Shown piece after piece: positions 33,736-42,291 of a stretch of DNA of 64,000 bases. Under the pieces are notes generated by a model. It was not told where the DNA came from, did no database searches, and was given only the letters and a program-made list of their open reading frames with translations. Each line of letters opens with the position of its first letter. Positions within the stretch are counted from its first letter, which is position 1. A program made the position numbers and the translations under genes. The stretch covers positions 992,001 through 1,056,000 of the forward strand of contig OZ243941.1 in NCBI GenBank assembly GCA_965214205.1, given 5' to 3'. This DNA comes from G963663315 sp965214205. Its GTDB lineage: Bacteria > Pseudomonadota > Gammaproteobacteria > Arenicellales > Poriferihabitantaceae.

Positions 33736-34347
33736 ATGACGGATAAAACACAGCCGGGTCACAGCCACAGTCTGGACCAAATCGAACAGCGGGTCAGAAG
33801 CCTTGAAAACCTGCTGGTTGGGAAAGGGCTGGTGGACCCCGGAGCCGTGGAGCGGTTGGTGGATACGTATCAACATGAAGTGGGGCCGCGCAACGGCGCT
33901 CACGTGGTTGCACGGGCATGGACAGACCCGGAATATAAAAAACGGCTGTTGTCGGACGCTACTGCCGCGATCAAGGAGTCGGGCTACAGTGGCCGGCAGG
34001 GAGAGCACATGCGGGTGGTCGAGAATACCGAGCGGGTTCATAACATGGTGGTCTGCACGTTGTGCTCGTGTTACCCGTGGCCTGTACTCGGGCTGCCTCC
34101 TGCCTGGTACAAATCATCCAGTTACCGCGCCAGGGCGGTGAGCGAGCCTCGGGCCGTGCTGTCCGAATTCGGATTGGAACTGGACGAAGACGTCGAAGTG
34201 CGGGTCTGGGACTCCACCGCGGAAATGCGATATCTGGTATTGCCCCGGCGACCGGCGGGAACCGGGCATTTATCGGCCACGCAACTGGCGAAACTGGTCA
34301 GCCGGGATGCCATGATCGGGGTTGCATTGGCGGGTGCGGCGCCATGA
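33736..34347 (+). CDS. nthA: Nitrile hydratase alpha subunit, cobalt type
   Basis: 203 residues from the ATG at 33736, chosen because the sequence from MTDKTQ aligns with known alpha subunits; an upstream in-frame ATG at 33685 would add 17 unrelated residues. The metal claw motif is V-C107-T-L-C110-S-C112-Y-P-W. Thr and Tyr at these positions mark the non-corrin Co(III) form rather than the iron form (CSLCSCT). The enzyme hydrates nitriles to amides in the cytoplasm. The flanking RNGAHVVARAW and LGLPPAWYKS blocks are canonical. Its stop overlaps the beta-subunit start (ATGA). Confidence 0.97.
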   Translation: MTDKTQPGHSHSLDQIEQRVRSLENLLVGKGLVDPGAVERLVDTYQHEVGPRNGAHVVARAWTDPEYKKRLLSDATAAIKESGYSGRQGEHMRVVENTERVHNMVVCTLCSCYPWPVLGLPPAWYKSSSYRARAVSEPRAVLSEFGLELDEDVEVRVWDSTAEMRYLVLPRRPAGTGHLSATQLAKLVSRDAMIGVALAGAAP

Positions 34348-35003
34348 ATTCGGCGCATGATCTCGGTGGCATGCACGGCTTCGGAAACATTGACCGGAAC
34401 CAGCGGGAAAACTTTGCCCATCAATGGGAGAAAAAGGTTTTCGGGCTGACCCTGGCCTGTGGTTTTCTGGGGCAATGGAATCTGGATGAATCCCGTTATG
34501 CGCGGGAACGGATGGAAGCGGGCGAGTATTTGCGAAGTAGCTATTATGAGCATTGGCTGCACGGTCTCGAGAGATTGCTGGTCGAAAAAGGGTTGGTGAC
34601 TGTTGATGAGCTTGAATCCGGGAGAAGCGAACGGAAAGGAGCCCTGAATCCGGTTGCCGCGGAGAAGATCCCTGAAATACTCAGACGCGGCGCCCCTGTG
34701 CAGATACGACCGCAATCAGAGCCACTGTTTCAGGCCGGACAGCCTGTCCGGGTCAGAAATTTCCACCCGAAATCGCATACCAGAGCTCCGCGTTATGTTC
34801 GCTCCAGATCAGGCCGGGTCTTGGCACACTACGGCGCGCATATTTTCCCGGACCTGCATTCAGCCCGTGGAGAAAAGCGCCCTGCACATCTGTACAGCGT
34901 CCGATTCGAAGCCGGGGAGTTATGGGGGGAGCAAGACGCGGAAGGCCGGTCCGCCGTTTATGTCGATCTGTTCGAACCTTATTTGCAGGCGGCGAAGGTA
35001 TAA
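34344..35003 (+). CDS. nthB: Nitrile hydratase beta subunit
   Basis: 219 residues from the ATG at 34344. It starts MNSAHDLGGMHGFGNI, the classic beta-subunit N-terminus. The YARERMEAGEYLRSSYYEHWL helix supplies an Arg contacting the claw cysteines. The C-terminal SH3-like barrel contains GRVLAHYGAHIFPD and LYSVRFEAGELWG. Overlapping starts ensure equal synthesis with alpha. No P14K-type activator follows; the 93 bases to the next gene hold no convincing ORF. The cobalt-handling genes at 5.5-7.6 kb may serve this enzyme. Confidence 0.96.
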   Translation: MNSAHDLGGMHGFGNIDRNQRENFAHQWEKKVFGLTLACGFLGQWNLDESRYARERMEAGEYLRSSYYEHWLHGLERLLVEKGLVTVDELESGRSERKGALNPVAAEKIPEILRRGAPVQIRPQSEPLFQAGQPVRVRNFHPKSHTRAPRYVRSRSGRVLAHYGAHIFPDLHSARGEKRPAHLYSVRFEAGELWGEQDAEGRSAVYVDLFEPYLQAAKV

Positions 35004-35096
35004 TGGTTATAAGGAATCCTTTTGAGTGGATGGGGAGCCCAGAGGCGATAACCGGAGAGACTGAAAACGCCCGGATCAGTGCGTAAAATCCCCGGA

Positions 35097-36092
35097 CTAA
35101 CCGAAGGTATCCACGTAGCCGAACAATGCGGCGCTTCCTCCAGTATGAAGAAACACGACATTCTGTCCCTGGGTAAAGAATCCATTGCGGATATGGTCAA
35201 TTAACCCGGCCAGACCCTTGCCTGAATAGACGGGGTCCATCAGGATGGCTTCCTCGCGGGCCATCAGGTTCACGGCCTCGACCATGCTCATCGTCGGGAA
35301 GCCGTAACCGTCACCGACATAGTCGGAATTGGCGACCACTTTTTCTCTGGCGACACAGCCGGAAATTCCCATGTGATCCGCGGTTTTGCAGGCCAGGTCG
35401 TAGACGTTCTCTTCCTGTTGCTCCCGGCGCGCGCGCACGCTGATGCCGAGCAATGGAATCCCGGAACGGGTAGCTTCCAGCCCAACCACCAGGCCGGCCT
35501 GGGTACCCGTGCTGCCCGTGGCGGTTACGAAATGATCAATACGAAGCCCGCTGTCATTGGCCTGGGTCAGGGTTTCGATAGCGCAATTCACATAGCCCAG
35601 GGCGCCGGTGGCGTTGGAGCCTCCTCCCGGAATGATATAGGCCGTTTTACCTTGTGAGCGAATTTCTTCAGCTTTTTCTTCCATGGCCGCATTCATGTCT
35701 GTGTCTTTGGCGAAGCGGGTTATATTCGCCCCGAAAATCCGGTCCAGCAAAACATTCCCGGAATCGGTGTAATCGCGGTTGGCGTATCCGGTGCGGTTTT
35801 CCAGCAGAATTTCACACGCCATATTCAACTTCGCCGCCGCCGCCGCCGTCTGGCGGGCGTGGTTGGATTGCACCGCGCCCTGGGTGATGATGACATCGGC
35901 TTTTTGGGCCAGCGCTTCGGCCATCAGAAACTCCAGTTTGCGCGTTTTGTTGCCGCCCGTACCGAGACCGGTGCAGTCATCCCGCTTGATATAGATATCC
36001 GGGCCTCCCAGTTTTTTCGACAGATTGGGTAAAAACTCCAAAGGAGTGGGCAGGTGGGCGAGGTTTACCCGCGGGAAACGTGAAAGGTGCAT
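35097..36092 (-). CDS. PLP-dependent D-cysteine desulfhydrase / L-cysteate sulfo-lyase family
   Basis: 331 residues from the ATG at 36092, preferred over the longer frame because MHLSRFPRVNLAHLPTPLE is the family N-terminus. Fold type II PLP enzyme: the lysine is in GTGGNKTRKLEF (~Lys52-55), and the phosphate loop is ATGSTGTQAGL. D-cysteine desulfhydrase, ACC deaminase and CuyA (L-cysteate sulfo-lyase, releasing sulfite and ammonia from cysteate) belong here. The N-terminus resembles CuyA. A TauD-like dioxygenase 2 kb away supports a sulfonate role, but sequence alone does not separate the options. Confidence 0.85.
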   Translation of the reverse strand: MHLSRFPRVNLAHLPTPLEFLPNLSKKLGGPDIYIKRDDCTGLGTGGNKTRKLEFLMAEALAQKADVIITQGAVQSNHARQTAAAAAKLNMACEILLENRTGYANRDYTDSGNVLLDRIFGANITRFAKDTDMNAAMEEKAEEIRSQGKTAYIIPGGGSNATGALGYVNCAIETLTQANDSGLRIDHFVTATGSTGTQAGLVVGLEATRSGIPLLGISVRARREQQEENVYDLACKTADHMGISGCVAREKVVANSDYVGDGYGFPTMSMVEAVNLMAREEAILMDPVYSGKGLAGLIDHIRNGFFTQGQNVVFLHTGGSAALFGYVDTFG

Positions 36093-36133
36093 GTGGTGGG
36101 ATCTCCGTGTGGTCTTAAGGGTTGTTGTCGATC

Positions 36134-37357
36134 TTAAGGGTGGTTCAGGTTTGAAAGTTCCTGTTCGATTATACAAGCGATGGTGTCGCATTGGGTCTGG
36201 CTCAGCGACAACGGAATCCGCATGTCGCAAGTGGTCGACAGAATCTCCGAAGTGTCGGGTAATGCCTGGGGCTGGAGGTATTGCCAGTGGTGATATTGGC
36301 TGGTATAGCCGACCGGCTCCGCGCGGCCAAACCATTTGATCGCTACTCCTCTCCGGGTGCATTGGTCCGCCAGGGTTTGCAGTTGCGCCTTGTCCAGCCC
36401 GCTGACGTGGAACTGGATCGAGCTGGCGACGAAAGCTTCCTGTTGCTGGCGATGAGGAACCTCGATTCCATCAACACGGTTCAGGGCCTGTTCCAGCCAG
36501 CGATAGATCTGGTTCCATTTCTCTCCCCTGGCGGTCATTTCCCGCAACTGGGGCCGCAATATACAAGCCACCAGATTGGACATGCGCATGCTGAAGTTCG
36601 GAATCCGCTTTTTCCATTTGTCGAACACGCCGGCGGACGGGCTTGACTGGTGCTGGCCGTAAAGCATATAGCTGCCCGAATACAGGATGGCTTTGGCGGC
36701 CATGTCTTCGTCATCGGTGACGATAATACCGCCTTCGCCGGAGTTGATATGTTTGAAGGTCTGGGTGCTGAAACAGCCGACCGCGCCGAATCGCCCGGTG
36801 AACCGGTCATTCCATTTCGCGCCCATGGTATGCGCGCAATCCTCGATCAGGGTCAAGCCGTACTGATCGCACAGTTTCACGATCTTGTCCATGTCGGTGA
36901 TATGGCCGCGCATGTGAGTCAACAGCAGGACACGGGCTTTGCCCTGTTGCGCCTTGCGTTCCAGATCATCCAGGTTGATCCGGTGGTCCTTGTCGATTTC
37001 GACCAGTAGCGCTTCCCCGCCCGCGTGTTTGATCGCGCCCGGCACCGGCGCGAGATTGAAGGCGTTGACCAGAACCGGGTCCCCCGGTTCGACGCCCGCT
37101 ATCTTTAATCCCAGGAATATCGCGCAGCCGCCGGAGTTCACTCCGATGGCGTAACGCGCGCCGACATATTTGGCGAATTCTTTCTCGAACAGCGCCGCGT
37201 GAGGTTCGGTTTCACTATATTCCCCATAACGGTGCAATCGGCCGGATTGCATCAGGGCCATGGCCTGTTCGATGGCCTCGTCGGGTAGTGGGCCGGGGTC
37301 GCTCAGGTCGATGTCCAGAGCGGTTTGCGATTCAGGTTCAATGATCGGGTTTTTCAT
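36134..37357 (-). CDS. DegT/DnrJ/EryC1/StrS-type PLP aminotransferase
   Basis: The 407-residue protein has a family N-terminus with sugar-aminotransferase features: YVGARYAIGVNSGGCAI, the PLP-contact IEDCAHTMGA, and the Schiff-base Lys in FSTQTFKHINSGEGG. These enzymes usually aminate keto-sugars for surface polysaccharides or antibiotics. No sugar-nucleotide genes accompany it here. Instead it lies between a PLP lyase and a phosphodiesterase, and its start overlaps the latter by four bases. The substrate is therefore open. Confidence 0.88.
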   Translation of the reverse strand: MKNPIIEPESQTALDIDLSDPGPLPDEAIEQAMALMQSGRLHRYGEYSETEPHAALFEKEFAKYVGARYAIGVNSGGCAIFLGLKIAGVEPGDPVLVNAFNLAPVPGAIKHAGGEALLVEIDKDHRINLDDLERKAQQGKARVLLLTHMRGHITDMDKIVKLCDQYGLTLIEDCAHTMGAKWNDRFTGRFGAVGCFSTQTFKHINSGEGGIIVTDDEDMAAKAILYSGSYMLYGQHQSSPSAGVFDKWKKRIPNFSMRMSNLVACILRPQLREMTARGEKWNQIYRWLEQALNRVDGIEVPHRQQQEAFVASSIQFHVSGLDKAQLQTLADQCTRRGVAIKWFGRAEPVGYTSQYHHWQYLQPQALPDTSEILSTTCDMRIPLSLSQTQCDTIACIIEQELSNLNHP

Positions 37358-38214
37358 AGCTCAATATCCACCCACACGGGCAGATGGTCCGACCCGGTGG
37401 CGCGGTCATCCACCCGGCATCCGGTCACCCTGTGCCGAATGGCGCTGCTGACAAAGGCGTAGTCCAGTCGAACCGGGATGTCGTTTATATCGCTGGTCGG
37501 GCCCTGGTATTTATCATATCCGCACTGGCGCCACGCATCGACAAACCCGCAAGGGCTGGTTATATGTCCGCCGTAATCACTGATCGGCCCCACTATTTTA
37601 AGGTATTCTTCCGAATCCGGCTGAAAATTGAAGTCACCGAACAGGATGGCATGTTCGGCCACGGACTGATTCGGTACCCCGGATTCCCAATCCATGCCGG
37701 TCAGGTCTCCTCCGACCGGATGGCCTTCATGCAGGGCCTGGCGATGAATTTCCAGAATGCGTTCCACCTGGGGCAGACGGGTCGCCGCGGACAGATGGGT
37801 CAGGTGGATCGAATAAACCCGGAGCGGCAGGTCGTTTATGATGATGGTGGCTTCAATCGCGGACCGCTGCAAACTGAGCGGGCCAATGCTGCCGTGTTTG
37901 GGCAGCAGATGATGACGGCTTGATTCAAGCGGATATCGACTCAGGATCATGTTGCCGAATTGTCGGCGTTGACGGTCTTCGGGCTTCGATCCGGGAACAT
38001 GCAGATCAATGCCTGCCCCGTAAACGCTGTAGTAGTCGCTGAACCGGTCCTGGAAGTATAGCGCCTGATCGACATGCCCGATGTGCGGCCAGAAACGGGC
38101 AACTTCCTGCAACGCGATCAAGTCCGCCCCGCTGATTTCATCAGCGATTCTGGACAGGTCAATCCGGCCATCCCGGCCCGTGCCGTACTGGATGTTGTAG
38201 GTCACGCATTTCAT
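37354..38214 (-). CDS. Endonuclease/exonuclease/phosphatase-family hydrolase
   Basis: The 286-residue metal-dependent phosphodiesterase fold has motifs ALQEVARFW (metal-binding Glu), LFGDFNFQPDS and the catalytic SDHLPVWVDIEL at the C-terminus. There is no signal peptide, so it is cytoplasmic. The family includes exonuclease III, sphingomyelinases and inositol phosphatases. The partner gene (DegT aminotransferase) overlaps it by four bases, suggesting a joint pathway on a phosphorylated substrate. The exact substrate is unknown. Confidence 0.85.
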   Translation of the reverse strand: MKCVTYNIQYGTGRDGRIDLSRIADEISGADLIALQEVARFWPHIGHVDQALYFQDRFSDYYSVYGAGIDLHVPGSKPEDRQRRQFGNMILSRYPLESSRHHLLPKHGSIGPLSLQRSAIEATIIINDLPLRVYSIHLTHLSAATRLPQVERILEIHRQALHEGHPVGGDLTGMDWESGVPNQSVAEHAILFGDFNFQPDSEEYLKIVGPISDYGGHITSPCGFVDAWRQCGYDKYQGPTSDINDIPVRLDYAFVSSAIRHRVTGCRVDDRATGSDHLPVWVDIEL

Positions 38215-38234
38215 TGGTCAATCCATTCAGGCTA

Positions 38235-39089
38235 TCAGGCTACCGCGTAAATTCCGGTTTTTTGTGCGACGCGGCGGTCCCTGATCACTGTGACCCGGTG
38301 CATTCGGCGGTAATGGGGGGCGTAATCCGCCACCGCGTAATGCTGCGTGACCCGGTTGTCCCACATCGCCACATCGCCCTCGGTCCATCGGTGTCTTACC
38401 TGGAATTGAGGCTGGTTGATGTGGCTGTAGAGATAGTGCAGCAAACGTTCACTGTCGGCAGTCGAGTAGCCGTAAATCTGGTTGGTGAACGACTGATTGA
38501 CATAAAGAAATTTTCGCCCGGTGACCGGATGCGCTTTGACCACCGGATGCAATGCCGAGCCGACATTCTTCATCGACTCGTTCAGATCTCCCACGTTTTT
38601 CTCCTGACCGAGAAACTGGTTGCGGAAGGTGCCGGGGTCATGGATGGCTTCGAGACCTTCCAGCTCGGATTTCATCGGCGACGACAAGGCGTTCCAGGCC
38701 GCGTACATACTGGCCCAGAGAGTGTCTCCTCCAATTTCCGGCAGGACCCGGGCATGCAGAATGGAGGCGAAAGGGGGTTCCGGGTGAAAGGTCAGATCGG
38801 TATGCCATACGTTGGTGTCGGGCGGGCGACCCGCGTCGTTTTCGAGCAGGGTCACTTCCTGAAAACCATCCACATGAGGATAAATCTTGTGGGGCCTGTC
38901 AATCTCACCGAAGGATTCGGCGAACTTCAGTTGTGCCCTGGCGCTCAGGTCCTGTCCCGGAAAGAAAACAACCTTGTGCTCAATCAGGGCATCATAGATG
39001 GATTCCAGTCGCGCTTCACCGGGTGGATCGGCTAGATTCACGCCGGTGATCCGGGCGCCAATGGCAGGGGTCAGTTGTTGGATTTCCAT
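38235..39089 (-). CDS. TauD/TfdA-family 2-oxoglutarate-dependent dioxygenase
   Basis: 284 residues from the ATG at 39089. The Fe(II) facial triad is His96-x-Asp98 (NVWHTDLTF) and His250 (TQHYAVADY); the distal Arg for 2-oxoglutarate lies about 12-15 residues later (RRMHR). The N-terminal IGARITGVNLADP is typical of TauD. Such enzymes oxidise taurine and other sulfonates, alkyl sulfates or phenoxyacetates. Neighbouring genes for a possible cysteate lyase suggest organosulfonate use. A longer start at 39119 is less likely. Confidence 0.9.
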   Translation of the reverse strand: MEIQQLTPAIGARITGVNLADPPGEARLESIYDALIEHKVVFFPGQDLSARAQLKFAESFGEIDRPHKIYPHVDGFQEVTLLENDAGRPPDTNVWHTDLTFHPEPPFASILHARVLPEIGGDTLWASMYAAWNALSSPMKSELEGLEAIHDPGTFRNQFLGQEKNVGDLNESMKNVGSALHPVVKAHPVTGRKFLYVNQSFTNQIYGYSTADSERLLHYLYSHINQPQFQVRHRWTEGDVAMWDNRVTQHYAVADYAPHYRRMHRVTVIRDRRVAQKTGIYAVA

Positions 39090-39223
39090 GGATTGGATTC
39101 TACTTAAAAAACCATCCACCGGATACCGGTTGTCCTGATGTTTTTTTGCCCCGGAAGATTGATTTGCCGTTATGATATGCGGTCATTGGCAACCCGACGG
39201 CTGCATAAAGAACCAAGTATAAA

Positions 39224-40600
39224 ATGAAGATCAGGAACAATCTCAGGTCCCTCTCACAGGACATCCGGAACCGGCGAACTACGGTCGAAGCGTTGATAAA
39301 CGGGACGCTGGAAAAAGCGAAGGCAAGTGAAAATATCCTGGTTTCCATCAATCAGAACGCGCTTGATCAGGCAAGGCAGGTTGATCGTTCCATTGGGGCC
39401 GGACACCGCGTCCCCCCGTTGGCCGGCATTCCGATCACTTTGAAGGACCTTTTCGATATTGAGGGAGAGGTCACGCTGGCCGGATCAATTGCCTTGCGGC
39501 ATTCGGCAACGAAGGCTGTCCGGGACTGTGACGTTGTGAGTCGACTGCGGGGCGCCGGCCTGTTGTTCGCCGGAAGAGCCAACATGAGCGAATTCGCTTT
39601 CAGCGGCATGGGAATCAACCCTCATTATGGCGCCCCGAAGTGTATCTGGGATCGGCAGACCGGACGGGTGCCGGGCGGTTCTTCTTCGGGCAGCGCAGTC
39701 AGCGTGGCAGAGGGAATCGTACCCGCTTCAATCGGGTCGGATACCGCCGGGTCTTGCCGCGCGCCGGCCGCATTCAACGGCATCGTCGGAGTCAAGCCGA
39801 GTTACGGGCGATTATCCCTGGATGGAGTCTACCCGTTGTCGCCTACCTCGGACGCGCCCGGCCCGATGGCGGTGGATGTGGATAGCTGTTTTCTGCTGGA
39901 TCAACTGATGTCCGGCGCCTGGGACGGACAGGGTGAACTGCCAGTCATCGGGCACGCGGATTGCGCTTCACTGAAACTGATTGTGCCCGAAAGCGCGGTG
40001 ATGGAAGACCTCGATCAGGAAGTGGTTGACGATTTTGACCGGGCTGTGGATGCGCTTCGCCAGGCGGGCGCCCGTGTGGAATTTATTGAAATGCCGGTCG
40101 TCAGTGAGTGCGTCGAAATGTTTCTCACCCGAGCGGTGGTGGGCTATGAAGCCTTGCGGCATCATGCCCGGATACTGGAGCAATACGGGCATGAATATGA
40201 CCCTTTTGTGTATAACCGGATGACCGCCTTCAAGGCAGTGACCGATGAAGAACAGCAGGCTCGGTATCGTGACAAGGCGCGGCTCAAGGCTTGTTTCGAG
40301 CAGACCATGAAGGACCTCGGCGCGGACGCGGTGATCTGTCCGACCGCGCCCTGCATTGCGCCGACCCTGGCGGCGGCGGAGGTTAAGGAAGACCAGACAA
40401 AAATCAATTTGCGAAACCTGAGGAACACCGCCTCGGCAAACTATTTTGACGGCTGTTCGATCAGTCTGCCGTGCCATGACACGGGCAAGGCGCCGACCGG
40501 TCTGATGGTGTCCGCCGCTCATGGTCACGATACGCGGTTGTATGTAATTGCGGAGGCAGTCGGACGGGTGATTGATGAGGCGCGAAAGGGTTTTCAGTGA
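39224..40600 (+). CDS. Amidase-signature hydrolase (second copy)
   Basis: The 458-residue enzyme has the catalytic Lys in ITLKDLFDIEG (~Lys73), the Ser-rich loop PGGSSSGSAVSVAEG (cis-Ser) and the nucleophile Ser in GSDTAGSCRAPAAFNG. The last motif has AGSCR in place of the common GGSIR. It hydrolyses an amide or ureide; related AtzE and allophanate hydrolase family members are possible. The next gene, 12 bases downstream, is an SLC13-type symporter that probably brings in the substrate or its carboxylate product. Confidence 0.9.
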   Translation: MKIRNNLRSLSQDIRNRRTTVEALINGTLEKAKASENILVSINQNALDQARQVDRSIGAGHRVPPLAGIPITLKDLFDIEGEVTLAGSIALRHSATKAVRDCDVVSRLRGAGLLFAGRANMSEFAFSGMGINPHYGAPKCIWDRQTGRVPGGSSSGSAVSVAEGIVPASIGSDTAGSCRAPAAFNGIVGVKPSYGRLSLDGVYPLSPTSDAPGPMAVDVDSCFLLDQLMSGAWDGQGELPVIGHADCASLKLIVPESAVMEDLDQEVVDDFDRAVDALRQAGARVEFIEMPVVSECVEMFLTRAVVGYEALRHHARILEQYGHEYDPFVYNRMTAFKAVTDEEQQARYRDKARLKACFEQTMKDLGADAVICPTAPCIAPTLAAAEVKEDQTKINLRNLRNTASANYFDGCSISLPCHDTGKAPTGLMVSAAHGHDTRLYVIAEAVGRVIDEARKGFQ

Positions 40601-40612
40601 TTTGATAAAGAT

Positions 40613-42142
40613 ATGAAAACCATCCGTTACAAGCTGGTCTACCTGATCAGTGGACCCGCAGGAGCGCTGATTGTTTACCTGTTGCTCCCGGACCAATTTA
40701 TTACCGGGGATGGTGAGGTGGCTAATCTTGAACATCCGGCCAGGGCTACTCTGGCCATGCTGGTATGGATGGCCATCTGGTGGCTGACGGAAGCGGTCGA
40801 TATCCGCGTGACAGCGCTGCTGCCCATTGCGCTTTTCCCTATATTCGGAATTGGCTCAATCCAGCAAGCGACAGCCCCCTACGCCTCTCACATCATCTTC
40901 TTGCTGCTGGGTGGGTTTCTGATTGCCACCGCCATTCAGCGCTGGGGGCTGGACAAGCGGATCGCCCTCGGCATCCTGAGCCGGGTCGGGAATTCCCCGG
41001 CCCGAATCGTCGGCGGCTTCATGCTGGCGACCGCATTTTTGAGCGCATTCATCTCCAATACGGCAACGACTGCTATGATGCTACCGATCGGGCTGAGTGT
41101 CATCAGCCTGGTCGTGTACAACGAATCCGGAAGCGAGGAGGGGCATGAAGGTCATGCGTTTGCGACCTGCATCATGCTGAGCATCGCCTATGCGGCTTCC
41201 ATCGGCGGAATCTCCACGATCATCGGCACGATCCCCAATGCGTTCGTAGTCTCGTTTATGCGCGATACCATTGATGCGCCCTACCAGCAGGATATCAGCT
41301 TCCTTGAGTGGTCAAGGATTGGCGTGCCCGTGGCGCTGGTATTGCTGCCTTTGAGCTGGTGGTTACTTACCCGGGTGATTTACAGGGTTAATCGTATACA
41401 GCTCTCGGGCTCTGTGACATCCCTGATGGAGAAAAAGCAAGCGCTCGGCGCCATGGGCTTCGAGGAAAAGGTGGCGCTGGGTGTTTTCGTGTTTACGGCG
41501 CTGATGTGGCTGTCCAGAAGCTCCCTGCAGCAAGTCGAATTCTCACTGTTCGGTAATGTGGTTACTCCGTTGGCCGGACTCACGGATGCCGGCATCGCAA
41601 TCTTCGGGGCGGTGTTGCTGTTCACCATCCCGGCCAGAAACCATGCCGGGCAATTCATCCTGCAGTGGGTGGATCTCAGGAACTTGCCCTGGGGGATCCT
41701 GGTATTGCTGGGCGGAGGACTGAGCCTTGCCAGCGCTGTCAAGGCCAACGGGGTAACGGAGTTCATCGGCGTACAGGCCATGGCGCTGTCCTTCCTGCCT
41801 GTTTTTCTGATCCTGCTGGCGGTCATCAGCGCCGTCGTGTTTCTGACTGAATTGACTTCAAATACCGCCACCACAGCCACTCTGGTGCCTATTCTGGCCG
41901 CCCTTGCGCCAGCGCTGAATATCCATCCCTACACCCTGATCATTCCGGCCTCAATCGCAGCGAGCTGTGCATTCATGCTACCGATTGCCACCCCGCCCAA
42001 TGCTATCGTTTTCGGATCAGGGCATGTCACTTCGCAGCAGATGCGAAAAACCGGCCTCTGGCTGAATCTCATCTGCCTGACCGTGATCACGCTGCTCGCG
42101 GCTACACTCAGTCACGTCATGATACGTCTGCTCTCTGGATAG
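40613..42142 (+). CDS. SLC13/DASS-family sodium:carboxylate or sulfate symporter
   Basis: The 509-residue transporter has ~11-12 hydrophobic helices and two copies of the SNT signature (ISNTATTAMMLPIG and TSNTATTATLVPIL), which form the sodium and carboxylate sites. An N-terminal MLVWMAIWWLTEAVD block is typical of DASS proteins. It imports di- or tricarboxylates or sulfate with Na+. Co-transcribed with an amidase, so uptake of an amide-bearing acid is plausible. Confidence 0.92.
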   Translation: MKTIRYKLVYLISGPAGALIVYLLLPDQFITGDGEVANLEHPARATLAMLVWMAIWWLTEAVDIRVTALLPIALFPIFGIGSIQQATAPYASHIIFLLLGGFLIATAIQRWGLDKRIALGILSRVGNSPARIVGGFMLATAFLSAFISNTATTAMMLPIGLSVISLVVYNESGSEEGHEGHAFATCIMLSIAYAASIGGISTIIGTIPNAFVVSFMRDTIDAPYQQDISFLEWSRIGVPVALVLLPLSWWLLTRVIYRVNRIQLSGSVTSLMEKKQALGAMGFEEKVALGVFVFTALMWLSRSSLQQVEFSLFGNVVTPLAGLTDAGIAIFGAVLLFTIPARNHAGQFILQWVDLRNLPWGILVLLGGGLSLASAVKANGVTEFIGVQAMALSFLPVFLILLAVISAVVFLTELTSNTATTATLVPILAALAPALNIHPYTLIIPASIAASCAFMLPIATPPNAIVFGSGHVTSQQMRKTGLWLNLICLTVITLLAATLSHVMIRLLSG

Positions 42143-42181
42143 TTCGTGGTACCCGGGGCGGGTCAATTTAACTGTTTGCTA

Positions 42182-42233
42182 TTGACATAATCAACTTCCT
42201 GATGGTAATTGTGGCAATGTTTGTAATATTGCT
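42182..42233 (+). promoter_or_regulatory. Promoter/operator region of the betaine-type ABC operon
   Basis: TTGACA (42182-42187) is a full -35 consensus. About 18 bases later GTAATT is only a weak -10. An inverted repeat GCAAT-N9-ATTGC (42214-42232) follows and could be an operator. The first gene starts at 42292 after a long leader. Confidence 0.35.
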
Positions 42234-42291
42234 ACCAGAGACTGGGGTGTAATGACCCTTGTTCATTCTAACTAACAGGGGGAGAAGAACC

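Noticed and set aside
35004..35096. Possible P14K nitrile hydratase activator after the beta subunit
   Set aside because: Only 93 bases remain; the sole ATG frame (~18 codons) has no similarity to an activator.
42212..42233. Sigma54 promoter before proX
   Set aside because: TGGCA and TTGC are present, but the GG to GC spacing is 18 rather than 12 bases.
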